A stretch of 64,000 nt of DNA from Tupaia tana (Eukaryota > Chordata > Mammalia > Scandentia > Tupaiidae). A program made the translations under genes and the position numbers. The notes beneath the pieces were generated by a model that was given only the letters and a program-made list of their open reading frames with translations, was not told where the DNA came from and made no database searches. Where the stretch lies: the NCBI GenBank assembly GCA_026018925.1, contig JAKSZU010000016.1:2046001-2110000 (forward strand), written 5' to 3'. Numbering within the stretch: the stretch's first letter is position 1; every line of letters begins with the position of its first letter. This document shows positions 21,530-34,700 of this stretch, one piece after another.

Positions 21530-22435
21530 TCTTTGCCCAGTTAGAATGGTTATTACCACAAAGATAAAAAAGAAAAAAAAAACCAAAAAATGCTGGTGAG
21601 AAGTTTCACTGTTGTGGAAATGTAAATTAATAAATCATTGGCAGAAATGTAAATTAATATAACTATTATGGAAAACAGTATGGAGATTCATCAAAAAACT
21701 GAAAATAGAACTGTTGTATAATCCTGCAGTCTCACCAGGCATGTAAACAAAGTAAAGGAAATCAGTATGTCATGGAGATAGATGTTCCCCAGTGCTTATT
21801 GAAGCACTGTTCCTAAGAGCCAAGATAAGGAATCAATTAAGTGTCCCTAAACAGATGAACAGATAGGGGCCAACAGGTGGCACGCTAGTTAATGCCCTGG
21901 ACTCCCATATGGCCAACTGAGGTTCGAGTCCTGCACCCGGTGGCTTGCGTTCTCACTTTCTCTCTCTCTGTCTGGTGAGCACATGTGCCCTGTAACAAAT
22001 TGAAGTTAATAATAGTGATAATAAAATTAAATAAAAATAATTTTAAAAAAAGCCCAGATGAACAGGGAACGAAGTATTGTATATACTCACACATACACAG
22101 GAAAACTATACAACCATTAAGAAAATGAAATCCTGTCCTTTGGGGCAGCTTGGCTAAGCCTGGAGGACATTATATTAGGTGAAATAAACCAGGTATAAAA
22201 AGGCAACATGACATGTGTTCACTCATATATGGGAACTAAAGAAGATGACCTAAATGAAATGGAGTGGAGAACAGTGACTGTGAGAGGCTTGGCTGGAGAA
22301 GGCAGTGAGGGGTATGGAAAGGTGATTGATGGGTACAAAATGACCGACAGGTAAGAGGGAGGAGTTCTAATGTTACAAAATAGCAGTGTGAGTACACCTA
22401 ACCTTTAACTCTTTATCTCAAATTAGCTAAAAAAC
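21530..22435 (+). mobile_element. Old L1 (L1M-type) 3' end, interrupted by a SINE
   Basis: ORF2 C-terminal sequence by order: TGGAAAACAGTATGGAGATT, TGAAAATAGAACTGTTGTAT, CTAAGAGCCAAGATAAGGAA, then after the SINE ACAACCATTAAGAAAATGAA and GTGAAATAAACCAGG. The 3' UTR follows with ACTCATATATGGGAACTAAAG. It lies just upstream of the tandem array, separated from it only by one SINE. Confidence 0.82.
21867..22048 (+). mobile_element. tRNA-derived SINE, short form, inserted in L1
   Basis: GGGGCCAACAGGTGGCACGC head, GAGGTTCGAGTCCTGCACCC, then GGTGGCTTGCGTTCTCACTT directly joining the CT-rich end, and a (AAT)n-like tail. It is flanked by CAGATGAACAG at about 21852 and 22055. Confidence 0.92.
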
Positions 22436-22444
22436 AGGATTCAG

Positions 22445-22696
22445 GGGACCGGCAGATGGTGTAATGGTTACGTTGCTGGACTCCCACAGTCAGCCATGGT
22501 TCGAGTCCTGGACCTGGTGGCTTGAAACTTACACTGGGCGCATGTGTGTGTGTACTGAAAATTCTGAGGGGAGAATGGAGGAAAAGGGATTGTGGTGTGG
22601 TCATCCTCCTTAGGGGATGATTTCTCACTTTCTGTCTCTCTGTTTCTCCGATGAGTGCATGTGCCCTAAAGCAAAAATCTCTCTCTCTAAAAAAAG
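22445..22696 (+). mobile_element. tRNA-derived SINE, long form, at left edge of the array
   Basis: GGGGACCGGCAGATGGTGTA head, GGTTCGAGTCCTGGACC, TGCCCTAAAGCAAAAATCTC end, and a short A tail to 22696. Sixty bases separate it from the first tandem unit. Confidence 0.93.
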
Positions 22697-22751
22697 TAGG
22701 ATTTTGAATGTTTACAACACAAAGTAACAGTGAATGTCTGAGATAACGGGC

Positions 22752-22788
22752 GTACACATTGCCCTGAGTTGATCTCTGGGCAGTGTAC
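22752..22788. repeat. Inverted half-unit at the left array boundary
   Basis: GTACACATTGCCC (22752-22764) and GGGCAGTGTAC (22778-22788) are reverse complements apart from two extra bases (AT), with a 13-nt loop. The second arm is the normal array core; the first is the same core in opposite orientation. It occurs exactly where the tandem order begins. Confidence 0.75.
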
Positions 22789-25700
22789 TCCTGAGCTGAT
22801 CGCTGGACAGTGTACTCCTGAGCTGATCGCTGGGCAGTGTACTCCTGACTGATCGCTGGGCAGTGTACTCCTGAGCTGATCGCAAGACAGTTTACTCCTG
22901 ACTGATCGCTGGGCAGTGTACTCCTGACTGATATCTGGGCAGTGTACTCCTGACTGATAGCTGGGCAGTGTACACCTGACTGATCGCTGGGCAGTGTACT
23001 CCTGACTGATCGCTGGGCAGTGTACTCCTGACTGATCGCTGGGCAGTGTACTCCTGACCTGATCGCTGGGCAGTGTACTCCTGACCAGATCGCTAGGCAG
23101 TGTACTCCAGACCTGAGCACTGGGCAGTGTACTCCTGACTGATCGCTGGGCAGTGTACACCTGACTGATCGCGGGGCAGTGTACTCCTGACTGATCGCTG
23201 GGCAGTGTACTCCTGACTTCGATCACTGGGCAGTGTACTCCTGAGCTGATCGCTGGGCAGTGTACTCCTGACTGATCGCTGGGCAGTGTACTCCTGACTG
23301 ATCGCTGGGCAGTGTACTCCTGAGCTGATCGCTGGGCAGTGTACACCTGACTGATCGCTGGGCAGTGTACTCCTGAGCTGATCGCTGGGCAGTGTACACC
23401 TGACTGATCGCTGGGCAGTGTACTCCTGACTGATCGCTGGGCAGAGTACTCCTGACCTGATCGCCGGGCAGTGTACTCCTGACCTGATGGCCGGGCAGTG
23501 TACTCCAGACCTGATCGCCGGGCAGTGTACTCCTGAGCTGATCGCAGGGCACTGTACTCCTGAGCTGAACGCCGGGCAGTGTACTCCTGACTGATCGCTG
23601 GGCAGTGTACTCCTGACTGATCGCTGGGCAGTGTACTCCTGACTGATCGCTGGGCAGTGTACTCCTGAGTGATCGCTGGGCAGTGTACTCCTGAGCTGAT
23701 CGCTGGGCAGTGTACTCCTGAATGATCGCTGGGCAGTGTACTCCTGACTGATCGCTGGGCAGTGTACTTCTGACTGAGCGCTGGGCAGTGTACTCCTGAG
23801 TGATCGCTGGGCAGTGTACTCCTGAGCTGATCGCTGGGCAGTGTACTCCTGACTGATCGCCGGGCAGTGTACACCTGACTGATCGCTGGGCAGTGTACTC
23901 CTGACTGATCGCTGGGCAGAGTACTCCTGACCTGATCCTGATGCCGGGCAGTGTACTCCTGACCTGATGGCCGGGGCAGTGTACTCCTGACAGATCGCTG
24001 GGCAGTGTACTCCTGAGCTGATCGCTGGACAGTTTACTCCTGACTGATCGCTGGGCAGTGTACTCCAGACCTGATCGCAGGGCAGTGTACTCCTGACTGA
24101 TATCTGGGCAGTGTACTCCTGACTGATCGCTGGGCAGTGTACACCTGACTGATCGCTGGGCAGTGTACTCCTGACTGATCGCTGGGCAGTGTACTCCTGA
24201 CCTGATCGCTAGGCAGTGTACACAAGACCTAATCACTGGGCAGTGTACTACAAACCTGATCGCTGGGCAGGGTACTCCTTACTGATCGCTGGGCAGTGTA
24301 CTCCTGACTGATCGCTGGGCAGTGTACACCTGACTGATCGCTGGGCAGTGTACTACTGACAGATCGCTGGGCAGTGTACTCCTGACTGATCGCTGGGCAG
24401 TGTACTCGTGACTTGATCACTGGGCAGTGTACTCCTGAGGTGATCGCTGGGCAGTGTACTCCTGACTGATCGCTGGGCAGTGTACTCCTGACGGATCGCT
24501 GGGCAGTGTACTCCTGAGCTGATCGCTGGGCAGTGTACACCTGACTGATCGCTGGGCAGTGTACTCCTGAGCTGATCGCTGGGCAGTGTACACCTGACTG
24601 ATCGCTGGGCAGTGTAGTCCTGACTGATTGCTGGGCAGTGTACTCCTGACTGATCGCTGGGCAGTGTACTCCTGAGATGATCGCTGGGCAGTGTACACCT
24701 GACTGATCGCTGGGCAGTGTACTCCTGAGCTGATCGCTGGGCAGTGTACACCTGACTGATCGCTGGGCAGTGTACTCCTGACCTGATCGCTGGGCAGTGT
24801 ACACCTGACTGATCGCTGGGCAGTGTACACCTGATTGATCGCTGGGCAGTGTACTACTGACTGATCGCTGGGCAGTGTACTACTGATCGCTGGGCAGTGT
24901 ACTCCTGAGCTGATCGCTGGGCAGTGTACTCCTGACTGATCGCTGGGCAGTGTACTCCTGAGCTGATCGCTGGGCAGTGTACGACTGATCGCTGGGCAGT
25001 GTACTCCTGAGCTGATCGCTGGGCAGTGTACTGATGATCGCTGGGCAGTGTACTCCTGACTGATCGCTGGGCAGTGTATTGTACCTGACTGATCGCTGGG
25101 CAGTGTACTCCTGAGCTGATCTCTGGGCAGTGTACTCCTGAGCTGATCGCAGGGCAGTGTACTCCTGAGCTGATCGCCGGGCAGTGTACTCCTGAGCTGA
25201 TCGCCGGGCAGTGTACTCCTGAGCTGATCAGTGTACTCCTGATTTGATCGCTGTACTCCTGACCTGATCGCTGTACTCCTGACCTGATCGCCGGGCGGTG
25301 TACTCCTGACTGATCGCTGGGCAGTGTACTCCTGACAGATCGCTGGGCAGTCTCCTGACTGATCGCTGGGCAGTGTACACCTGACTGATCACTGGGCAGT
25401 GTACTCCTGACTGATCGCTGGGCAGTGTACTCCTGACCTGATCGCTGGGCAGTGTACTCCTGACCAGATCGCTGGGCAGTGTACTCCAGACCTGATCACT
25501 GGGCAGTGTACTACAAAACTGATCGCTGGGCAGTGTACTCCTGACTGATCGCCGGGCAGTGTACACCTGACTGATCGCCGGCAGTGTACTCCTGACTGAT
25601 CGCTGGGCAGTGTACTCCTGAGCTGATCGCTGGGCAGTGTACTCCTGACTGATCGCCGGGCAGTGTACTCCTGACTGATCGCCGGGCAGTGTACTCCTGA

Positions 25701-28700
25701 CTGATCGCCGGGCAGTGTACTCCTGAGCTGATCTCTGAGCAGTGTACTCCTGAGCTGATCTCTGGGCAGTGTACTCCTGAGCTGATCGCCGGGCAGTGTA
25801 CTCCAGACCTGATCGCCGGGCAGTGTACTCCTGAGCTGATCGCCGGGCAGTGTACTCCTGAGCTGATCGCCGGGCAGTGTACTCCTGACTGATCGCCGGG
25901 CAGTGTACTCCTGACTGATCGCCGGGCAGTGTACTCCTGAGCTGATCGCCGGCCAGTGTACTCCTGACTGATCGCCGGGCGGTGTACTCCTGACTGATCG
26001 CTGCGCGGTGTACTCCTGACTGATCGCTGGGCAGTGTACTCCTGACTGATCGCTGGGCAGTGTACTCCTGACTGATCGCTGGGCAGTGTACTCCTGAGCT
26101 GATCGCTGGGCAGTGTACTCCTGAGCTGATCTCTGGGCAGTGTACTCCTGAGCTGATCGCCGGGCAGTGTACTCCTGACTGATCGCAGGGCAGTGTACTC
26201 CTGAGCTGATCTCTGGGCAGTGTACTCCTTGCTGATCACTTGGCAGTGTACTCCTAACTGATCGCTGGGCAGTGTACTCCTGACTGATCGCTGGGCAGTG
26301 TACTCCTGAGCTGATCGCTGGGCAGTGTACACCTGACTGATCGCTGGGCAGTGTACTCCTGAGCTGATCTCTGGGCAGTGTACTCCTGAGCTGATCTCTG
26401 GGCAGTGTACTCCTGACTGATCGTTGGGCAGTGTACTCCTGACTGATCGCTGTGCAGTGTACTCCTGACTGATCGCTGGGCAGTGTACTCCTGACTTGAT
26501 CACTGGGCAGTGTACTCCTGAGCTGATCGCTGGGCAGTGTACTCCTGACTGATCGCTGGGCAGTGTACTCCTGAGTGATCGCTGAGCAGTGTACTCCTGA
26601 GCTGATAGCTGGGCAGTGTACACCTGACTGATCGCTGTGCAGTGTACTCCTGAGCTGATCGCTGGGCAGTGTACACCTGACTGATCGCTGGACAGTGTAC
26701 TCCTGAGTGGTCGCTGGGCAGTGTACTCCTGACCTGATCGCTGGGCAGTGTACTCCTGAGATCTGATCGCCGGGCAGTGTACTCCTGAGCTGATCGCCGG
26801 GTAGTGTACTCCTGAGCTGATCGCCGGGCAGTGTACTCCTGACTGATCGCCGGACAGTGTACTCCTGACTGATCGCTGGCCAGTGTACTCCTGACAGATC
26901 GCTGGGCAGTGTACTGCTGACTGATCGCTGGGCAGTGTACTCCTGACCAGATCGCTGGGCAGTGTACTCCAGACCTGATTACTGGGCAGTGTACTACTGA
27001 ACTGATAGCTGGGCAGTGTACTCCTGACTGATCGCTGGGCAGTGTACTCCTGACTGATCTCTGGGCAGTGTACTCCTGAGCTGATCTCTGGGCAGTGTAC
27101 TCCTGAGCTGATCGCCGGGCAGTGTACTCCTGACATGATCGCCGGGCAGTGTACTCCTGAGCTGATCGCCGGGCAGTGTACTCCTGAGCTGATCGCCGGG
27201 CAGTGTACTCCTGACTGATCGCTGGGCAGTGTACTCCTGACTGATCAATGGGCAGTGTACTGCTGACTGATCGCTGGGCAGTGTACTCCTGAGCTGATCG
27301 CTGGGCAGTGTACTCCTGACGGATCGCTGGGCAGTGTACTCCTGACTGATCGCTGGGCAGTGTATTCCTGACTGATCGCTGGTCAGTGTACTCCTGACCT
27401 GATCGCTGGGCAGTGTACTCCTGACTGATCGATCTGGGCAGTGTACTCCTGAGCTGATCTCTGGGCAGTGTACTCCTGAGCTGATCGCCAGGCAGTGTAC
27501 TCCTGAGCTGATCGCCGGGCAGTGTACTCCTGATTTGATCGCTGGGCAGTGTACCCCTGACCTGATCGCCGGGCAGTGTACCCCTGACCTGATCGCTGGG
27601 CAGTGTACCCCTGACCTGATCGCTGGGCAGTGTACTCCTGAGCTGATCGCCAGGCCGTGTACTCCTGACTGATCGCCGGGCAGTGTACTCCTGACTGATC
27701 GCCGGGCAGTGTACTACTGAACTGATTGCCGGGCAGTGTACTCCTGACTGATCGCCGGGCAGTGTACTCCTGACTGATCGCCGGGCAGTGTATACCTGAC
27801 TGATCGCTGGGCAGTGTACTCCTGACTGATCGCTGGGCAGTGTACTCCTGACTGATCGCTGGGCAGTGTATTCCTGACTGATCGCTGGGCAGTGTACTCC
27901 TGAGCTGATCGCCGGGCAGTGTACTCCTGACTGATCGCCGGGCAGTGTACTCCTGACTGATCGCTGGGCAGTGTACTCCTGACCTGATCGCTGGGCAGTG
28001 TACTCCTGACTGATCTCTGGGCAGTGTATTCCTGAGCTGATCTCTGGGCAGTGTACTCCTGAGCTGATCGCCGGGCAGTGTACTCCTGAGCTGACCGCCG
28101 GGCAGTGTACTCCTGACTGATCGCTGGGCAGTGTACTCCTGACTGATCGCTGAGCAGTGTACTCCTGAGCTGATCGCTGGGCAGTGTACTCCTGACTGAT
28201 CGCTGGGCAGTGTACACCTGACTCATCGCTGGGCAGTGTACTCCTGACTGATCGCTGGGCAGCGTACTCCTGACTGATCGCTGAGCAGTGTACTCCTGAC
28301 TGATCGCTGGGCAGTGTACTCCTGACCTGATCTCTGGGCAGTGTACTCCTGACTGATCTCTGGGCAGTGTACTCCTGAGCTGATCTCTGGGCAGTGTACT
28401 CCTGAGCTGATCGCTGGGCAGTGTACTCCTGACATGATCGCTGGGCAGTGTACTCCTGAGCTGATCGCCGGGCAGTGTACTCCTGAGCTGATCGCCGGGC
28501 AGTGTACTCCTGACTGATCGCTGGGCAGTGTACTCCTGACTGATCAATGGGCAGTGTACTGCTGACTGATCGCTGGGCAGTGTACTCCTGAGCTGATCGC
28601 TGGGCAGTGTACTCCTGACTGATCGCTGGGCAGTGTACTCCTGAGCTGATCGCTGGGCAGTGTACTCCTGACTGATCGCTGGGCAGTGTACTCCTGACCT

Positions 28701-31700
28701 GATCGCTGGGCAGTGTACTCCTGACTGATCTCTGGGCAGTGTACTCCTGACTGATCTCTGGGCAGTGTACTCCTGAGCTGATCGCCAGTGTACAGTGTAC
28801 TCCTGAGCTGATCGCTGGGCAGTGTACTGACCTGATTTGATCGCTGGGCAGTGTACTCCTGACCTGATCGCCGGGCAGTGTACCCCTGACCTGATCGCTG
28901 GGCAGTGTACCCCTGACCTGATCGCTGGGCAGTGTACTCCTGAGCTGATCGCCAGGCAGTGTACTCCTGACTGATCGCCGGGCAGTGTACTCCTGACTGA
29001 TCGCCGGGCAGTGTACTCCTGAACTGATCGCTGGGCAGTGTACTCCTGACTGATCGCTGGGCAGTGTACTCCTGACTGATCGCTGGGCAGTGTATACCTG
29101 ACTGATTGCTGGGCAGTGTACTCCTGACTGATCGCTGGGCAGTGTACTCCTGACTGATCGCTGGGCAGTGTACTCCTGACTGATCGCTGGGCAGTGTACT
29201 CCTGAGCTGATCGCCGGGCAGTGTACTCCTGACTGATCGCCGGGCAGTGTACTCCTGACTGATCGCTGGGCAGTGTACTCCTGACCTGATCGCTGGGCAG
29301 TGTACTCCTGACTGATCTCTGGGCAGTGTACTCCTGAGCTGATCTCTGGGCAGTGTACTCCTGAGCTGATCGCCGGGCAGTGTACTCCTGAGCTGATCGC
29401 TGGGCAGTGTACTCCTGACTGATCGCTGTACTCCTGACTGATCGCTGGGCAGTGTACTCCTGACTGATCGCTGGGCAGTGTACTCCTGAGCTGATCGCTG
29501 GGCAGTGTACTCCTGACTGATCGCTGGGCAGTGTACACCTGACTGATCGCTGGGCAGTGTACTCCTGACTGATCGCTGGGCAGCGTACTCCTGACTGATC
29601 GCTGAGCAGTGTACTCCTGACTGATCGCTGGGCAGTGTACTCCTGACCTGATCTCTGGGCAGTGTACTCCTGACTGATCTCTGGGCAGTGTACTCCTGAG
29701 CTGATCTCTGGGCAGTGTACTCCTGAGCTGATCACCGGGCAGTGTACTCCTGACTGATCGCTGGGCAGTGTACTCCTGAGCTGATCTCTGGGCAGTGTAC
29801 TCCTGACTGATCGCTGGGCAGTGTACTCCTGACTGATCGCTGGGCAGTGTACTCCTGACTGATCGCTGGGCAGTGTACTCCTGACTGATCGCTGGGCAGT
29901 GTACTCCTGACTTGATCGCTGGGCAGTGTACTCCTGAGCTGATCGCTGGGCAGTGTACTCCTGACCTGATCGCCGGGCAGTGTACTCCTGACCTGATCGC
30001 CGGGCAGTGTACTCCTGAGCTTGATCTCTGGGCAGTGTACTCCTGAGCTGATCGCTGGGCAGTGTACTCCTGAGCTGATCTCTGGGCAGTGTACTCCTGG
30101 CTGATCGCTGGGCAGTGTACTCCTGACTGATCGCTGGGCAGTGTACTCCTGACTGATCGCTGGGCAGTGTACTCCTGAGCTGATCGCTGGGCAGTGTACT
30201 CCTGACTGATCGCTGGGCAGTGTACTCCTGACTGATCGCTGGGCAGTGTACTCCTGACTGATCGCTGGGCAGTGTACTCCTGAGCTGATCTCTGGGCAGT
30301 GTACTCCTGAGCTGATCGCTGGGCAGTGTACTCCTGACTGATCGCTGGGCAGTGTACTCCTGACTGATCGCTGTGCAGTGTACTCCTGACTGATCGCTGG
30401 GCAGTGTACTCCTGACTGATCGCTGGGCAGTGTACTCCTGACTTGATCACTGGGCAGTGTACTCCTGAGCTGATCGCTGGGCAGTGTACACCTGACTGAT
30501 CGCTGGGCAGTGTACTCCTGAGCTGATCGCTGGGCAGTGTACTCCTGACTGATCGCTGGGCAGTGTACTCCTGAGCTGATCGCTGGGCAGTGTACTCCTG
30601 AGCTGATCGCTGGGCAGTGTACTCCTGACTGATCGCTGGGCAGTGTACTCCTGAGCTGATCGCTGGGCAGTGTACTCCTGACTGATCGCTGGGCAGTGTA
30701 CTCCTGACTGATCGCTGGGCAGTGTACTCCTGACTGATCGCTGGGCAGTGTACTCCTGACTGATCGCTGGGCAGTGTACTCCTGAGCTGATCGCTGGGCA
30801 GTGTACTCCTGAGCTGATCGCTGGGCAGTGTACTCCTGACTGATCGCTGGGCAGTGTACTCCTGAGCTGATCGCCTGGGCAGTGTACTCCTGACTGATCG
30901 CTGGGCAGTGTACTCCTGACTGATCGCTGGGCAGTGTACTGCTGACTGATCGCTGGGCAGTGTACTCCTGAGCTGATCGCTGGGCAGTGTACTCCTGAAG
31001 GATCGCTGGGCAGTGTACTCCTGACTGATCGCTGGGCAGTGTACTCCTGACTGATCGCTGGGCAGTGTACTCCTGACTGATCGCTGGGCAGTGTACTCCT
31101 GACTGATCGCTGGGCAGTGTACTCCTGAGCTGATCTCTGGGCAGTGTACTCCTGAGCTGATCGCTGGGCAGTGTACTCCTGAGCTGATCGCTGGGCAGTG
31201 TACTCCTGATTGGATCGCTGGGCAGTGTACTCCTGACCTGATCGCCGGGCAGTGTACTCCTGACCTGATCGCCGGGCAGTGTACTCCTGACCTGATCGCT
31301 GGGCAGTGTACTCCTGAGCTGATCGCTGGGCAGTGTACTCCTGACTGATCGCTGGGCAGTGTACTCCTGACTGATCGCTGGGCAGTGTACTCCTGACCTG
31401 ATCGCTGGGCAGTGTACTCCTGAGCTGATCGCTGGGCAGTGTACTCCTGACTGATCGCTGGGCAGTGTACACCTGACTGATCGCTGGGCAGTGTACTCCT
31501 GAGCTGATCGCTGGGCAGTGTACACCTGACTGATCGCTGGGCAGTGTACTCCTGACTGATTGCTGGACAGTGTACTCCTGAACTGATCGCTGGGCAGTGT
31601 ACTCCTGAACTGATCGCTGGGCAGTGTACTCCTGATTGATCGCTGGGCAGTGTACTCCTGAGCTGATCACTGGGCAGTGTACACCTGACTGATCGCTGGG

Positions 31701-34700
31701 CAGTGTACTCCTGAGCTGATCGCTGGGCAGTGTACTCCTGAGCTGATCGCTGGGCAGTGTACTCCTGAGCTGATCGCTGGGCAGTGTACTCCTGAGCTGA
31801 TCTCTGGGCAGTGTACTCCTGAGCTGATCGCTGGGCAGTGTACTCCTGAGCTGATCGCTGGGCAGTGTACTCCTGAGCTGATCGCTGGGCAGTGTACTCC
31901 TGACCTGATCGCTGGGCAGTGTACTCCTGACCTGATCGCCGGGCAGTGTACTCCTGACCTGATCGCCGGGCAGTGTACTCCTGACCTGATCACTGGCAGT
32001 GTACTCCTGAGCTGATCGCTGGGCAGTGTACTCCTGACTGATCGCTGGGCAGTGTACTCCTGACTGATCGCTGGGCAGTGTACTCCTGACTGATCGCTGG
32101 GCAGTGTACTCCTGACTGATCGCTGGGCAGTGTACTCCTGACTGATCGCTGGGCAGTGTACTCCTGAGCTGATCGCTGGGCAGTGTACTCCTGAGCTGAT
32201 CTCTGGGCAGTGTACTCCTGACTGATCGCTGGGCAGTGTACTCCTGACTGATCGCTGGGCAGTGTACTCCTGACTGATCGCTGGGCAGTGTACTCCTGAC
32301 CTGATCGCTGGGCAGTGTACTCCTGAGCTGATCGCTGGGCAGTGTACTCCTGAGCTGATCGCTGGGCAGTGTACTCCTGACTGATCGCTGGGCAGTGTAC
32401 TCCTGACTGATCGCTGGGCAGTGTACTCCTGACTGATCGCTGGGCAGTGTACTCCTGACTGATCGCTGGGCAGTGTACTCCTGACTGATCGCTGGGCAGT
32501 GTACTCCTGACCTGATCGCTGGGCAGTGTACTCCTGACCAGATCGCTGGGCAGTGTACTCCTGACTGATTACTGGGCAGTGTACTACTGAACTGATCGCT
32601 GGGCAGTGTACTCCTGACTGATCGCTGGGCAGTGTACTCCTGACTGATCTCTGGGCAGTGTACTCCTGAACTGATCGCTGGGCAGTGTACTCCTGAGCTG
32701 ATCGCCGGGCAGTGTACTCCTGACATGATCGCCGGGCAGTGTACTCCTGAGCTGATCGCCGGGCAGTGTACTCCTGAGCTGATCGCTGGGCAGTGTACTC
32801 CTGACTGATCGCTGGGCAGTGTACTCCTGACTGATCGCTGGGCAGTGTACTCCTGACTGATCGCTGGGCAGTGTACTCCTGAGCTGATCGCTGGGCAGTG
32901 TACTCCTGACGGATCGCTGGGCAGTGTACTCCTGACTGATCGCTGGGCAGTGTACTCCTGACTGATCGCTGGGCAGTGTACTCCTGACTGATCGCTGGGC
33001 AGTGTACTCCTGACTGATCGCTGGGCAGTGTACTCCTGAGCTGATCTCTGGGCAGTGTACTCCTGAGCTGATCGCTGGGCAGTGTACTCCTGAGCTGATC
33101 GCTGGGCAGTGTACTCCTGATTTGATCGCTGGGCAGTGTACTCCTGACCTGATCGCTGGGCAGTGTACTCCTGACCTGATCGCTGGGCAGTGTACTCCTG
33201 ACCTGATCGCTGGGCAGTGTACTCCTGAGCTGATCGCTGGGCAGTGTACTCCTGACTGATCGCCGGGCAGTGTACTCCTGACTGATCGCTGGGCAGTGTA
33301 CTCCTGACCTGATCGCTGGGCAGTGTACTCCTGACCTGATCACTGGGCAGTGTACTCCTGACTGATCGCTGGGCAGTGTACTCCTGACTGATCGCTGGGC
33401 AGTGTACTCCTGACTGATCGCTGGGCAGTGTACTCCTGAGCTGATCGCTGGGCAGTGTACTCCTGACTGATCGCTGGGCAGTGTACTCCTGACTGATCGC
33501 TGGGCAGTGTACTCCTGAGCTGATCGCTGGGCAGTGTACTCCTGAACTGATCTCTGGGCAGTGTACTCCTGATTGATCGCTGGGTAGTGTACTCCTGAGC
33601 TGATCACTGGGCAGTGTACACCTGACTGATCGCTGGGCAGTGTACTCCTGAGCTGATCGCTGGGCAGTGTACTCCTGAGCTGATCACTGGGCAGTGTACT
33701 CCTGAGCTGATCGCTGGGCAGTGTACTCCTGAGCTGATCTCTGGGCAGTGTACTCCTGAGCTGATCGCTGGGCAGTGTACTCCTGAGCTGATCGCCGGGC
33801 AGTGTACCCCTGAGCTGATCGCTGGGCAGTGTACTCCTGACTGACCTGATCGCCTGGACCGTGTACTCCCTGACCTGATCGCCGGGCAGTGTACCCCTGA
33901 CCTGATCGCCGGGCAGTGTACCCCTGACCTGATCACCAGGCAGTGTACTCCTGAGCTGATCGCTGGGCAGTGTACTCCTGACTGATCGCTGGGCAGTGTA
34001 CTCCTGACTGATCGCTGGGCAGTGTACTCCTGACTGATCGCTGGGCAGTGTACTCCTGACTGATCGCTGGGCAGTGTACTCCTGACTGATCGCTGGGCAG
34101 TGTACTCCTGAGCTGATCTCTGGGCAGTGTACTCCTGAGCTGATCTCTGGGCAGTGTACTCCTGACTGATCGCTGGGCAGTGTACTCCTGACTGATCGCT
34201 GGGCAGTGTACTCCTGACTGATCGCTGGGCAGTGTACTCCTGACTTGATCGCTGGGCAGTGTACTCCTGAGCTGATCGCTGGGCAGTGTACTCCTGACTG
34301 ATCGCTGGGCAGTGTACTCCTGACTGATCGCTGGGCAGTGTACTCCTGAGCTGATCGCTGGGCAGTGTACTCCTGACTGATCGCTGGGCAGTGTACTCCT
34401 GAGCTGATCGCTGGGCAGTGTACTCCTGACTGATCGCTGGGCAGTGTACTCCTGACTGATCGCTGGGCAGTGTACTGCTGACTGATCGCTGGGCAGTGTA
34501 CTCCTGACTGATCGCTGGGCAGTGTACTCCTGACCTGATCGCTGGGCAGTGTACTCCTGAACTGATCTCTGGGCAGTGTACTCCTGACTGATCGCTGGGC
34601 AGTGTACTCCTGAGCTGATCGCTGGGCAGTGTACTCCTGACTGATCGCTGGGCAGTGTACTCCTGAGCTGATCTCTGGGCAGTGTACTCCTGAGCTGATC

